Below are positions 47,201 through 56,603 of a DNA stretch of 64,000 nt, piece by piece. The position numbers and the translations under genes are program-made. The notes beneath the pieces are model-generated. The model was given only the letters and a program-made list of their open reading frames with translations. It did no database searches and was not told the origin of the DNA. This DNA comes from Nocardia sp. NBC_01503 (GTDB taxonomy: Bacteria > Actinomycetota > Actinomycetes > Mycobacteriales > Mycobacteriaceae), in the NCBI RefSeq assembly GCF_036327755.1, contig NZ_CP109596.1, forward strand, positions 4,030,001 to 4,094,000. Direction: 5' to 3'. The stretch's first letter is position 1; every line of letters begins with the position of its first letter.

Positions 47201-48300
47201 ATCCCGGGAATCGTTGGGAACGGCCGTCTTTCGGGCCATGACTCCTGGGTCAGGGTGCCCAGCCGGTACTTGGGCACCAGGACGTCGGCGATCTCGCGGC
47301 CGATGAGTTCGTACACCGCCTGGGTGGGGTGTGCGAGATCGCTGGTGGTGAGCGCCCTGCGGATGGCGGGCGGAGTCGGATCGGTCATGCCGAGGTACAG
47401 CACCGGTCCGTGATCCTGAGCCAGCGGCGTGAGGTTGAACTGCTTCGGATTGTTCGAGACGACCTGCATCCATTCGGACATGGGCACGAAGGAGATATTC
47501 GGTGCGAACGCGCCGAGTCCGTCTTTGGGCGGTACCCAATGCGCGGCCAGCTGGCGCAGGGCGGCGTTGAACGCCTCGACATTGCGCACCGCCTTGGCCA
47601 CCGAGTCCTCGCCTTTGTCGGCGGCCTTGTCCTGGAAGCGGATCGAGACCAGCGGACTGGGCAGATCGATCAGGACGAAGTGCTCGAAGGACGGGTTGGT
47701 CGGGAACGAATCGCAGATCTCGTTGACCAGTTCATTGATCTCGCGCACCAGTGGCCGCACGCCGGTGCCGGGTCTATCGGTCGTTCCCGGATTGTCCGGG
47801 ACCTCGCGCTTGGCGGTGATGAGATCGTTGAGCCCGATCCAGATGATGTGCAGGGTGTGCCCGGTGACGAACTGATTCTGTTCGATCAGCTTGCGGCGGG
47901 CATTGATGTAGGTCGAGACCTGATCCTTCAGATATCCGAGCGCACCGGCCTTGGGCTTCCAGTCCGAGGCCGCGATGGCGCCGCCCTCGGCGTAGTTGGC
48001 GTATTTCACCGGTGCGAGATCGCCGAAGTCGGTGCGCAGGATCAGTGAATCGGTGGTCAGCGTGCGATGTGGTGCGGTGGCGTACTCGGTGTTCTTCTTA
48101 TCGCCGCGGATGAGTGGTTCCCCGCCCATCCATTCGACGAGGTAGTCGGCCCAGTTCTTGCCGTCGCTGTAGCGACCGACCTCATTGGTGCGCATCATGC
48201 CGGCGGCGCGGGCGAACATTCCCGCGGGCGCTTCGCGCTTGATGCCGATATCGGACAGGCTGTCGCCCAGGACGATGAGATTCTGAATTGCTGTGGGCAT
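47197..48300 (-). CDS. SGNH/GDSL family hydrolase
   Basis: A 367-residue lipase/acylhydrolase. Block I is VLGDSLSDIG (Ser14), block III IIWIGLNDL, and the catalytic Asp-His pair is in SDLAHPTQAVYELIG. There is no signal peptide, so it appears cytoplasmic or exported otherwise. ATG 48300 follows GGAGAA. Similar proteins are annotated as phospholipase/lecithinase/hemolysin; the substrate is unknown. This gene and the PhaC-like gene form an insertion relative to the M. tuberculosis order. Confidence 0.85.
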   Translation of the reverse strand: MPTAIQNLIVLGDSLSDIGIKREAPAGMFARAAGMMRTNEVGRYSDGKNWADYLVEWMGGEPLIRGDKKNTEYATAPHRTLTTDSLILRTDFGDLAPVKYANYAEGGAIAASDWKPKAGALGYLKDQVSTYINARRKLIEQNQFVTGHTLHIIWIGLNDLITAKREVPDNPGTTDRPGTGVRPLVREINELVNEICDSFPTNPSFEHFVLIDLPSPLVSIRFQDKAADKGEDSVAKAVRNVEAFNAALRQLAAHWVPPKDGLGAFAPNISFVPMSEWMQVVSNNPKQFNLTPLAQDHGPVLYLGMTDPTPPAIRRALTTSDLAHPTQAVYELIGREIADVLVPKYRLGTLTQESWPERRPFPTIPGI

Positions 48301-48474
48301 GTGAGTTCTCCGCCGGTGTTCCGTACCGGTAGCCCCGCATCTTATCGGGCAAGGCATCGGTGTGATCATGAAAATTGTTGTGGCACAGTACTTTCCGAGC
48401 TATTCGAGAGTACGCCGGGTGATGTGTCACCGATGGGTGAATGGCGTTCATCCGCGCGGACTAGGGTGTGGTTC

Positions 48475-49176
48475 ATGGGAGCAAATTCGTCTACCGCGCT
48501 GGGCGACGCATCGGAATCTGCCGACGCGCGGATCGCCGCCACACATCCCGGGGTCGCCGACCTCTTCGCGGTCCTCGCCTACGGTGAGATCTCCGCCTTC
48601 TACCGTCTGGCCGAAGAGGCCAAATTGTCGCCGTCGCTGCGCGGCAAGGTCGCCGTCGCCAAGATGGCGGCCAATGAGATGGGTCATTTCGAGACCCTCG
48701 AGAAAGCGCTCGCCGAACGCGGTGCGGATGTCTTCGACGCCATGGCCCCGTTCGTGCGCGCACTGGACGCCTATCACGCCTCCACCGACCCCTCCACCTG
48801 GTTGGAGTCGATGGTGAAGTTCTACGTCGGTGACGGCATCGCCGCCGACTTCTACACCGAGATCGCCGGCGCTCTGGCTCCCGAGGTCGCCGCGGTGGTG
48901 CGTGATGTGCTGGCCGAGACCTCGCATTCGGAGTTCGTCATCGAGGAGGTGCGGACCGCGGTCGCGCAGAACCGTTCCGAGCGGGATCGGCTGACGCTGT
49001 GGGGTCGCCGCCTGCTGGGTGAGGCGATCACGCAGGCGCAGTATGTGATGGCGCAGCGCGATGAGCTGACCGAACTGGTGCTCACCGCCACCGGTGATCT
49101 GAACGGTATCGCGACGCTCTTCGAGCACATGCAGGACAGTCATGCCGAGCGGATGCGGGTGCTCGGGCTGGGTTAA
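48475..49176 (+). CDS. Ferritin-like fold protein (Rv3210c-like)
   Basis: A 233-residue all-helical protein. Metal-ligand positions of a ferritin-like four-helix bundle are recognisable: Glu in AYGEISAFYRLAEEAK, Glu and His in AANEMGHFETLEKAL, and Glu/His in LAETSHSEFVIEEV. It is a conserved actinobacterial family of unknown function, sometimes linked to tRNA-modification MiaE-like enzymes. ATG 48475 is the start. It leads into the DUF3107-TetR neighbourhood as in mycobacteria. Confidence 0.82.
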   Translation: MGANSSTALGDASESADARIAATHPGVADLFAVLAYGEISAFYRLAEEAKLSPSLRGKVAVAKMAANEMGHFETLEKALAERGADVFDAMAPFVRALDAYHASTDPSTWLESMVKFYVGDGIAADFYTEIAGALAPEVAAVVRDVLAETSHSEFVIEEVRTAVAQNRSERDRLTLWGRRLLGEAITQAQYVMAQRDELTELVLTATGDLNGIATLFEHMQDSHAERMRVLGLG

Positions 49177-49280
49177 CCGGGCTAGTTCGCTCTCAGCGCA
49201 GGGCGGTCGCTGCCGGTGGGCGCGCCCCCTGCACTAGCCTTGGCGAAGACAGCACAGGACTCTAGGTTCGGAGGTTGGCC

Positions 49281-49508
49281 GTGGAGGTCAAGATCGGTAT
49301 TTCGGATAGCCCGCGTGAGCTGATCATCAACAGCGCGCAGACTCCCGCCGAGGTGGAGGCGCTGGTCACCGGTGCGCTCGAGGGTGCGAGCGGCGTCGTG
49401 GCGCTGACCGACGAGAAGGGCCGCAAGTACCTGATCCAGGCCAACAAGGTCGCCTACGTGGAGATCGGTGCGCCGTCCGCGGGCCGCGTCGGATTCGCGG
49501 CTGTCTAA
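49281..49508 (+). CDS. DUF3107 small protein (TB9.4-like)
   Basis: A 75-residue protein, VEVKIGISDSPRELIINSAQ onward, matching Rv3208A/TB9.4. GTG 49281 follows GGAGG and gives the conserved N-terminus; TTG 49275 is two codons earlier. The function is unknown. A perfect palindromic terminator ends the transcript. Confidence 0.9.
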   Translation: MEVKIGISDSPRELIINSAQTPAEVEALVTGALEGASGVVALTDEKGRKYLIQANKVAYVEIGAPSAGRVGFAAV

Positions 49509-49521
49509 AGACCGCACAAGC

Positions 49522-49573
49522 ACCAAAAGCAATTGCCCCGTTGAGAATTCTCAACGGGGCAATTGCTTTTGGT
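49522..49573. terminator. 52-bp perfect palindrome, bidirectional terminator
   Basis: Each 26-base half, starting ACCAAAAGCAATTGCCCC, is the exact reverse complement of the other, meeting at GAATTC. A/T runs at both ends give intrinsic terminators for DUF3107 (+) and tetR (-). Confidence 0.88.
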
Positions 49574-49579
49574 CTTATT

Positions 49580-50440
<861 letters not shown>

Positions 50441-50531
50441 TCACAACTGTGTAGCACATGTGCCGATTTGTGAGATCCGTCGCTGTCCCGATGACGGCAC
50501 CCGAGTGCGTTCGCACGCTCTGTGAGAGTCT

Positions 50532-51656
50532 GTGAGGGTGACCGACGACGGGGGCAGAGACTCCAAGCGGAAGGGCCGGCCGACCGGCCCGATCTATGAT
50601 CCGCTCGGGCTGTACACCGAGGGCGCGCCGGCACAGCCGGAGCAAACCGGACAAACGGAACCTCTCGGGCAGTCTGGACTATCCGTTCTCGCCGAGGAGC
50701 GCCTGCCGCTTCCGCATCAACCGCTCCGCGCCAGCTGGGATCCGACCGCACAACCCGACGACGCGCGACGCCAGCGTCCCGACCGCGAGACCAAGAAACA
50801 GAGCGGGCTGGGCCGCTTCGTCTCCACCTACGGCTGGCGTGCGTACGCACTGCCGGTGTTGCTCGTGGTGACCGTGCTGGTGGCGGTGGACGCCTTCCGC
50901 GGCGGCGGTGACAGCGTCGCCGGCGTGCCCGGATTCGGGCGGTTGAGTGAGCACACCGATAAGACCGGCATCATCGGCGCACCGCCCAAGGGTGACGGCA
51001 AATTCGCCGCGGACCTGCCCACCGGTGCGGTGCCGGGCGGCGGCCCGTTCACCGATATCGGTACTGGCGCCTGGCATATCGTGCCGGGCACCAGCGCGCA
51101 GATCGGGATGGGCTCCGAGCACGTGTTCACCTATACCGTCGAAATCGAGGACGGGGTGGACACTTCCGGGCTCGGTGGGGACACCTCGGTGGGGCGGATG
51201 GTCGATGCCACCCTCGCCAATCCCAAGAGCTGGACCCATGATTCGCGATTCGGCTTCCGCCGCATCGACGGCGGGACCCCCGATTTCCGTATCTCGCTGA
51301 CCTCGCGGGACACCACGCACAAATCGTGCGGGTTCGAGATTCCGATCGACTCGTCCTGCTTCAACGCCGATCTCGGTCGCGTGGTGTTGTCGGAGGTGCG
51401 CTGGGTGCGCGGGGCGCTGGCCTTCGAGGGCGATATCGGCTCGTACCGGCAGTACCAGATCAATCATGAAGTCGGCCATGCCATCGGCTATCACGAACAT
51501 CAGCCGTGTGATGTGGACGGCGGGCTCGCGCCGGTGATGATGCAGCAGACCTTCGGCACCCGCAATAACGACATCGCGACCCTCGATCCGACCGGTGTGG
51601 TGCCGATGGACGGGAAGAAGTGCCGCTTCAATTCGTGGCCGTATCCCCGCGCCTAG
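50532..51656 (+). CDS. DUF3152 protein, metzincin-like metalloprotease
   Basis: A 374-residue protein with a long disordered cytoplasmic N-terminus, one membrane helix (ALPVLLVVTVLVAVDAF) and an extracytoplasmic DUF3152 domain. INHEVGHAIGYHEHQPC contains HExxH and a third His, typical of a zinc protease. Two conserved Cys pairs (HKSCGFE, SSCFN) suggest disulfides. It matches Rv3207c. GTG 50532 and GTG 50538 are both possible starts. It lies ahead of moeZ in the same direction. Confidence 0.85.
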   Translation: MRVTDDGGRDSKRKGRPTGPIYDPLGLYTEGAPAQPEQTGQTEPLGQSGLSVLAEERLPLPHQPLRASWDPTAQPDDARRQRPDRETKKQSGLGRFVSTYGWRAYALPVLLVVTVLVAVDAFRGGGDSVAGVPGFGRLSEHTDKTGIIGAPPKGDGKFAADLPTGAVPGGGPFTDIGTGAWHIVPGTSAQIGMGSEHVFTYTVEIEDGVDTSGLGGDTSVGRMVDATLANPKSWTHDSRFGFRRIDGGTPDFRISLTSRDTTHKSCGFEIPIDSSCFNADLGRVVLSEVRWVRGALAFEGDIGSYRQYQINHEVGHAIGYHEHQPCDVDGGLAPVMMQQTFGTRNNDIATLDPTGVVPMDGKKCRFNSWPYPRA

Positions 51657-51759
51657 CTGCTCGGTGACCGCCACCTAGGCTTGGGGAAGAACGGCCCGAG
51701 CCGCGGTGTTGCACGTGTGGCCGCGAGTACCGGTGAAGTCGATTGAGGAGTCCGCAAGC

Positions 51760-52947
51760 GTGACAGCATCGCATCAGTCCCTGCCGCCCCTGGTGGAGCC
51801 GGCCGCGGAGCTGACCAAGGACGAGGTCGCCCGCTACAGCCGCCACCTGATCATTCCCGATCTCGGTGTGGTGGGACAGAAACGTTTGAAGAATGCCCGC
51901 GTCCTGGTGATCGGCGCCGGTGGACTGGGTTCCCCGGCGCTGCTCTATCTGGCCGCGGCCGGTGTGGGCACGCTCGGCATCGTCGAGTTCGACGAGGTCG
52001 ACGCCTCGAACCTGCAACGCCAGATCATTCACGGTGAATCCGATATCGGCCGTTCCAAGGCGGACAGCGCCCGCGACTCGATTCTGGAGATCAACTCCGG
52101 AATCAATGTGGAGCTGCACAAGATTCGCCTGGAACCCGATAACGCGATCGAGCTGTTCTCCCGGTACGACCTGATCGTCGACGGCACCGACAACTTCGCC
52201 ACCCGCTACCTGGTCAACGATGCCGCCGTGCTGGCGGGCAAGCCGTACGTGTGGGGTTCGATCTACCGCTTCGAGGGCCAGGTCTCGGTCTTCTGGGAAG
52301 ACGCCCCCGACGGCCGCGGCATCAACTACCGCGACCTCTACCCCGAGGCCCCGCCGCCGGGCATGGTCCCCTCCTGCGCCGAGGGCGGCGTCCTGGGCGT
52401 GCTGTGCGCGTCGATCGGTTCGATCATGGTCAACGAGGCGATCAAACTGATCACCGGCATCGGCGACCCGCTGCTGGGCCGCCTCATGGTCTACGACGCA
52501 CTCGACATGACCTACCGCACCATCAAGCTCCGCCGCGATCCGGAGCGTGAGCCCATCATCGAACTCATCGACTACGACGCCTTCTGCGGCGTGGTCTCCG
52601 AGGAAGGCCAAGCCGCGGCCATCGGCTCCACCGTCACCGCCCGCGAGCTGAAGGAGATGCTCGACGCGGGCAAGGACGTAGCCATCATCGACGTGCGTGA
52701 ACCAGTCGAATGGGACATCGTGCGTATCGAGGGCGCAACCTTGATTCCCAAGGACCGCATCCTCACCGGTGAGGCACTGGCCGAGCTGCCACAGAACACC
52801 CCGATCGTGTTGCACTGCAAGACAGGTATCCGTTCTGCGGAAGCACTGGCGGCACTGAAGAACGCGGGCTTCTCCGACGCCACCCACCTCCAGGGCGGAA
52901 TCATCGCCTGGGCCAACCAGATTGACCCGTCCCTGCCGGTTTACTAA
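51760..52947 (+). CDS. moeZ: MoeZ adenylyltransferase/sulfurtransferase
   Basis: This 395-residue enzyme activates the C-terminus of ubiquitin-like sulfur carriers and transfers sulfur to them, for molybdopterin, thiamine or cysteine biosynthesis. The ThiF/E1 domain shows VIGAGGLGSPALLYLAAAGVG, DGTDNFATRYLVND and VPSCAEGGVLG; the C-terminal rhodanese domain has the active loop HCKTGIRS. MoeB-type zinc CxxC pairs are absent, as in MoeZ. GTG 51760 is chosen, with GAGGAG upstream. Confidence 0.94.
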   Translation: MTASHQSLPPLVEPAAELTKDEVARYSRHLIIPDLGVVGQKRLKNARVLVIGAGGLGSPALLYLAAAGVGTLGIVEFDEVDASNLQRQIIHGESDIGRSKADSARDSILEINSGINVELHKIRLEPDNAIELFSRYDLIVDGTDNFATRYLVNDAAVLAGKPYVWGSIYRFEGQVSVFWEDAPDGRGINYRDLYPEAPPPGMVPSCAEGGVLGVLCASIGSIMVNEAIKLITGIGDPLLGRLMVYDALDMTYRTIKLRRDPEREPIIELIDYDAFCGVVSEEGQAAAIGSTVTARELKEMLDAGKDVAIIDVREPVEWDIVRIEGATLIPKDRILTGEALAELPQNTPIVLHCKTGIRSAEALAALKNAGFSDATHLQGGIIAWANQIDPSLPVY

Positions 52948-53153
52948 GTCGCGGAACCGAACTCACCGCCGGTGACCCCGGCGGTGAACGCGTCCCACTC
53001 ACCTGGGCTGAAGATCAGCGCCGGTCCGGTCGGGTTCTTGGAATCGCGAACCCCGACCAGACCCGCATCGAGGAAAGCGACTTCCACGCATTCCTGGCTG
53101 CCCCCGCTGCGACTGCTCTTGAACCACCGAGCCCTGGACAGGTCGACGCTCAT
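52944..53153 (-). CDS. DUF397 protein (copy 1)
   Basis: A 69-residue DUF397 domain: LSRARWFKSSRSGGSQECVEVAFLDAGLVGVRDSKNPTGPALIFSPGEWDAFTAGV. DUF397 genes follow Xre-type HTH genes in actinobacteria, where the pair is thought to act as a regulator with its partner. ATG 53153 is selected since AGGAG lies 7 bases upstream; ATG 53159 would be too close. The 3' end touches the convergent moeZ end. Confidence 0.88.
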   Translation of the reverse strand: MSVDLSRARWFKSSRSGGSQECVEVAFLDAGLVGVRDSKNPTGPALIFSPGEWDAFTAGVTGGEFGSAT

Positions 53154-53192
53154 GCTCATACTCCTTTGCTTGCCGACGCAGCAGGTCTCGGC

Positions 53193-53399
53193 CTAGAAGC
53201 GGTCGAAAGCGCCCCCGGTGACGCCGGTGATGAATGCGTCCCACTCGCTCGGCGTGCAGACCAGTGCCGGGCCGGTGGAGTTCTTCGAGTCTCGAACCCC
53301 GACCAGACCTCCATCAAGGAAGGCGACTTCCACGCATTCCTTGCCCGCGGAGCTACGACTGCTCTTGAACCATTGGGCGCGAGAAAGGTCAACGTTCAT
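53193..53399 (-). CDS. DUF397 protein (copy 2)
   Basis: A 68-residue paralogue of the downstream DUF397 gene, sharing RAQWFKSSRS, ECVEVAFLD and GVRDSKN(P/S)TGPAL. ATG 53399 overlaps the HTH gene stop as ATGA, so it would be translated by reinitiation after the regulator. Tandem duplication is recent enough to keep similarity over the whole length. Confidence 0.88.
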   Translation of the reverse strand: MNVDLSRAQWFKSSRSSAGKECVEVAFLDGGLVGVRDSKNSTGPALVCTPSEWDAFITGVTGGAFDRF

Positions 53400-54290
53400 C
53401 CTTGGTCGTCCTTCCTTGCCACCTGACGTAGCAGGCTTCTACTGGTCACGGCGTCCAGTGCGGCGCGTTGGAAAATCGTCCACGCGTCGCGGTACTGCTG
53501 AATGTCCGTTTCTCCCTCAAGGTACATGTCGCCGGTGTAGTTCTCGATGTAAATTACGGTTGGCTCTTGGTCGCCGCTTCGAACGGCGGCGAAGTCGAGG
53601 ATGACGTAGGGGCCGACTGGAGTGCCTACGGGCAGACCGGCTTTGAACGGAAGTACTCGGACACTGACGTTCGGCCGGGTGCCGATGTCAGCGAGGTGCC
53701 GGCAACTGGCCCGCCATGATCGCGGGCCCGCCGACCATGGTGTGCAGCACGGACTCCTGTAGCACCACACTGACTTTCGTGGGACTCGATTTCCGGGTGA
53801 TGATCGTCTGCCGATTCATGCGCAACTCGACGCGGCGAGCCTGCTCCTCCTCGGAGTCGTTCGGAAAGTAGACGCGATCGAGCGCACGGGCGTAGTCGGC
53901 GGTTTGGAGCAGTCCGGGAACAATGTCAGGGCGGTAGATATCCATTTGGGTTGCCGAAGTCTCAAGTCCCACATACACATTGAAGCCTTCTGGGATCAAA
54001 TCACCGAAGGAGTGCCACCAGCTCTTCGCGGCCGCCTGCCGATTGAGGCCGACCATGGCGGCAGTGGTCTCGGCGTTGAAACCCAGTACGCCACACAGTG
54101 CTTCGATATCGCGAGCGGTGAGTTTGCCCGTTTCCCCGCGTTCAATCCGCCCCAGCTTGGAGATGCTCCACTCCATCAGGGGCGCAACCTGTTCCAGCGT
54201 GAGGTTCGCGTCGAAGCGTCCCCTGCGTAGGTACCGTCCAAGTTGACGCCGTGGCAGTGATGAACCCGATCCGACCTGCGCCGTGATCAT
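53396..54290 (-). pseudogene. Xre-family HTH/DUF5753 regulator, frameshifted
   Basis: The N-terminal Xre HTH (LGRYLRRGRFDANLTLEQVAPLMEWSISKLGRIERGETGKL) and the start of DUF5753 (VYVGLETSATQMDIYRPDIVPGLLQTADYARAL) are in one frame that stops at 53688. The rest of DUF5753 (RHLADIGTRPNVSVRVLPFKAG onward to 53396) continues in the next frame. Around 53697-53706 one extra C in a TTGCCGG context accounts for the shift. Either a true inactivating mutation or an assembly error. The start is ATG 54290. Confidence 0.82.
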
Positions 54291-54330
54291 CTCCCCAGAT
54301 TTGTTCAAGCTGGCAATGATGCACGGCCAG

Positions 54331-54380
54331 AATGACATTCTTCCTGGCGTTTTGCAGTCGTTTTGTGAATTTGTCATTCC
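54331..54380. promoter_or_regulatory. Inverted repeats in the HTH divergent promoter region
   Basis: GAATGACA (54331-54338) and TGTCATTC (54373-54380) are inverted copies 34 bp apart. The first also forms the palindrome AGAAT-GAC-ATTCT. Candidate autoregulatory operator of the HTH/DUF5753 protein. Confidence 0.4.
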
Positions 54381-54474
54381 GATATTGCCGGTTTTCGCCT
54401 CCAATGGTGTGCTGATCAGACGCCCGGCTGAAGCCGAATCCGAGTCCTTCCGCCGATGACCAAGGGGGTCAACG

Positions 54475-54843
54475 ATGTCCAGCAACAAGCAGTGGTCGGT
54501 GCAGGCGATCATCGCGCGCATCGAACGCGAGAAGCGGGAGGCCGAGTACGCCACGACCAAGGTCGGCTACTCGGTGCGTGGGCTGTGGTCGTGCTACGCC
54601 GATCCCGGCATATTGACTGCCGCACAGGCACATACGGCGATGCAGTGGCATCTCGAATGCGGAGTGGCTACTTGCCGGGTGCGATCGCGGGCGCGCACCG
54701 CACTGGTCGCGGCGGGCCGTATGGTCCTCGATTCGCGCGCCGCCCGAACTCCGTCGACCCCCGCGAGATCCCTGCTGACTCTCCTGCGCACCGCGCTGTT
54801 CGGTTACACCACACTGTTTCTCGACGGTCGCCATGCCCTGTGA
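54475..54843 (+). CDS. Hypothetical protein
   Basis: A 122-residue basic protein starting MSSNKQWSVQAIIARIEREKREAEYA at ATG 54475, with AAGGGGG upstream. The N-terminus is helical and charged, the C-terminus (ARSLLTLLRTALFGYTTLFLDG) amphipathic. No family is recognised. It is divergent from the HTH gene and overlaps the next ORF by 11 bp, suggesting a two-gene operon. Confidence 0.5.
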   Translation: MSSNKQWSVQAIIARIEREKREAEYATTKVGYSVRGLWSCYADPGILTAAQAHTAMQWHLECGVATCRVRSRARTALVAAGRMVLDSRAARTPSTPARSLLTLLRTALFGYTTLFLDGRHAL

Positions 54844-55132
54844 CGACACCAATCAAATCGAACTCCAGGTAATCCGAGACGTCCTCGACGTAATCGACGC
54901 TCGCCTGCGCGACAGCGAAACCCACGGCTGGCATCTCACCGCCCCCCGCACCCACATCTACGCCGCGGTCCTGCTCGCGGTCATAGTCAGCGCCCGCGAA
55001 TCCCACCGCATCCCCGCCACTCTGGACCACGCCGCCATCCTCGACGCGATCTTCGACGGCCTCGACCCCCCGATCCCGCAAACGCCCGCCGCCCAGTCGA
55101 AGACGCCATCGAATCCCACACTGTCCACCTGA
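54833..55132 (+). CDS. Hypothetical protein
   Basis: A 99-residue protein beginning MPCDDTNQIELQVIRDVLDVIDARL at ATG 54833, inside the end of the preceding gene. It appears helical, with a Pro/Ser-rich end; no motif is recognised. It may belong with the HTH-DUF397 cluster as an accessory gene. Confidence 0.5.
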   Translation: MPCDDTNQIELQVIRDVLDVIDARLRDSETHGWHLTAPRTHIYAAVLLAVIVSARESHRIPATLDHAAILDAIFDGLDPPIPQTPAAQSKTPSNPTLST

Positions 55133-55178
55133 ATTGACCAAAGCTCACAACACTTCGCCCACCCCCACCCCCCAAGAA

Positions 55179-55260
55179 CCTGGACGTGCGATCACCAGGA
55201 ACTCATGGTGGCACTACGCCCAAAATCCCGCCCTCAGTTCCTGGTGATCGCACGTCCAGG
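55179..55260. repeat. Long perfect inverted repeat
   Basis: Perfect 25-base arms (55179-55203 and 55236-55260, the left starting CCTGGACGTGCGATCACC) surround a 32-base loop. No adjoining transposase. Much longer than an intrinsic terminator stem. Confidence 0.85.
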
Positions 55261-55641
55261 ACGGTTCCCGATGTGTCGGGTGGTGTGTCGAGGTCTTTGC
55301 GAGGTGCCCTTGCGTTGAGGGGGTACTGGTGCAGGATTTTGTCCGGTTTCCCCTGCGTGAGTACCCCCTGATCGATCGTCCAGCTTCTAAAGGTTCCCCC
55401 GGCCACCCAGCCGGGCTGGGGCGCGAGTATTCGCGCCTGACCGGTGGTGAAAGCCGGGGACGGTAGGCGAGGTTCCCACTCCGAAAATTCGTGGCCATCT
55501 TCCGAACTCCGCTGGAACGTAATGTCCCGTAGGGCACTCGGCTACGAAGGCCCCGGGTACATCCCCGTCGCCTCGTTTCGGACCGCCCGGTTTTCGGCGC
55601 GGCATCTGATTCGGGTTGTGTTGCGGCGGTAGCGTACGCGC
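55261..55641. other. Non-coding stretch with a second interrupted hairpin
   Basis: GGGGGTACT ... AGTACCCCC (55319-55368), with inner GCAGG / CCTGC, forms a two-part stem. Further on, ORFs exist on both strands (for example 55444-55632), but none has a ribosome-binding site and a recognisable product. It may hold gene debris or a structured RNA. Confidence 0.45.
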
Positions 55642-56499
55642 GTGACCATGACTGCTGTGGAACCTCCCGAGCACGTGCGCTCAACCTTCGGGTTGCGCGA
55701 AGCCGCGCCGGTTCCGCTGGGGAACTGGGATGGCGGGTGGCGGTGCGCGGATGTGGTGTTGAGTCCGGTGACCGATCATGCGCGGGCCGCGTGGTCGGCC
55801 AAGGTGCGAGAGACGTTGCGGGTGGACGGGGTTCGGCTGGCCCGGCCGGTACGGGCCACCGATGGGCGGTATGTCGTATCGGGGTGGCGGGCGGATACCT
55901 ATCTCGAGGGGATTCCCGAGCCTCGGCACGATGAGGTGGTTTCGCTGTCGCTGCGACTACATGAGATGACGGCGAAGCTGGAGCGGCCGCGGTTCCTGGC
56001 GCAGGCTCCGGTCGCGCCGTGGGTGGATGTGGATGTGTTCGCCGCCGCCGATCGGGCTGCCTGGGAGGCGGTGCCGCTGCGGAGTTTGAAGGTGGGCGGG
56101 TTGTTGCCCGCGACCTCGCCGGATGGGGATCGCAGTCTGATGCTGATCACCCAGCTGTCGACCCTGCGCAAGCCGATCGCCACACCGGCGCAACTGGTGC
56201 ACGGGGACCTGTTCGGCACCGTGTTGTTCCATACCGGTGCCGCCCCGGGGCTCACCGATATCACCCCGTATTGGCGGCCCGCGCCGTGGGCCGCCGCGGT
56301 GATCGTGGTCGACGCCCTCTCCTGGGGTGGGGCCGATGACGGGCTGCTGGAGCGCTGGGCGGGACTGCCGGAGTGGCCGCAGATGCTGGTGCGCGCGGTC
56401 ATGTTCCGGCTCGCCGTGCACGCCCTGCATCCGAGATCGACGCCCGAAGCCTTCCCCGGCCTCGCGCGCACCGCGGACATGATCCGCCTGACCCTGTAA
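55642..56499 (+). CDS. TIGR02569 family protein
   Basis: A 285-residue conserved actinobacterial protein equivalent to Rv3205c. Motifs include GGWRCADVVLSPV, a QLVHGDLFGTVLFHTGAAPGLTDITPYWRPAPWAAAVIVVDAL segment with aminoglycoside-phosphotransferase-like HGDL, and an Ala/Leu-rich end. The HGDL block hints at a kinase-like fold, without full catalytic residues. GTG 55642 and ATG 55648 are both possible. A strong terminator follows. Confidence 0.85.
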   Translation: MTMTAVEPPEHVRSTFGLREAAPVPLGNWDGGWRCADVVLSPVTDHARAAWSAKVRETLRVDGVRLARPVRATDGRYVVSGWRADTYLEGIPEPRHDEVVSLSLRLHEMTAKLERPRFLAQAPVAPWVDVDVFAAADRAAWEAVPLRSLKVGGLLPATSPDGDRSLMLITQLSTLRKPIATPAQLVHGDLFGTVLFHTGAAPGLTDITPYWRPAPWAAAVIVVDALSWGGADDGLLERWAGLPEWPQMLVRAVMFRLAVHALHPRSTPEAFPGLARTADMIRLTL

Positions 56500-56517
56500 C
56501 CGAATACCGGTGAAACA

Positions 56518-56552
56518 ACTGTCGCGCCGAGCGAATCGCTCGGCGCGACAGT
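56518..56552. terminator. Stem-loop terminator
   Basis: Perfect 16-base arms ACTGTCGCGCCGAGCG and CGCTCGGCGCGACAGT with 3-base loop, followed by ATTTT; between the TIGR02569 gene and narK1 (convergent). Confidence 0.85.
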
Positions 56553-56603
56553 CATTTTCGGACTCCTCCGAGATGGGGTTCAGGGAGCCCCGCAGAGTTG
56601 GGG

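Noticed and set aside
55214-55684. Minus-strand frame across the 55.2-55.7 kb gap
   Set aside because: Runs through two strong hairpins and into the start of the next gene, lacks a ribosome-binding site and shows no family motif.
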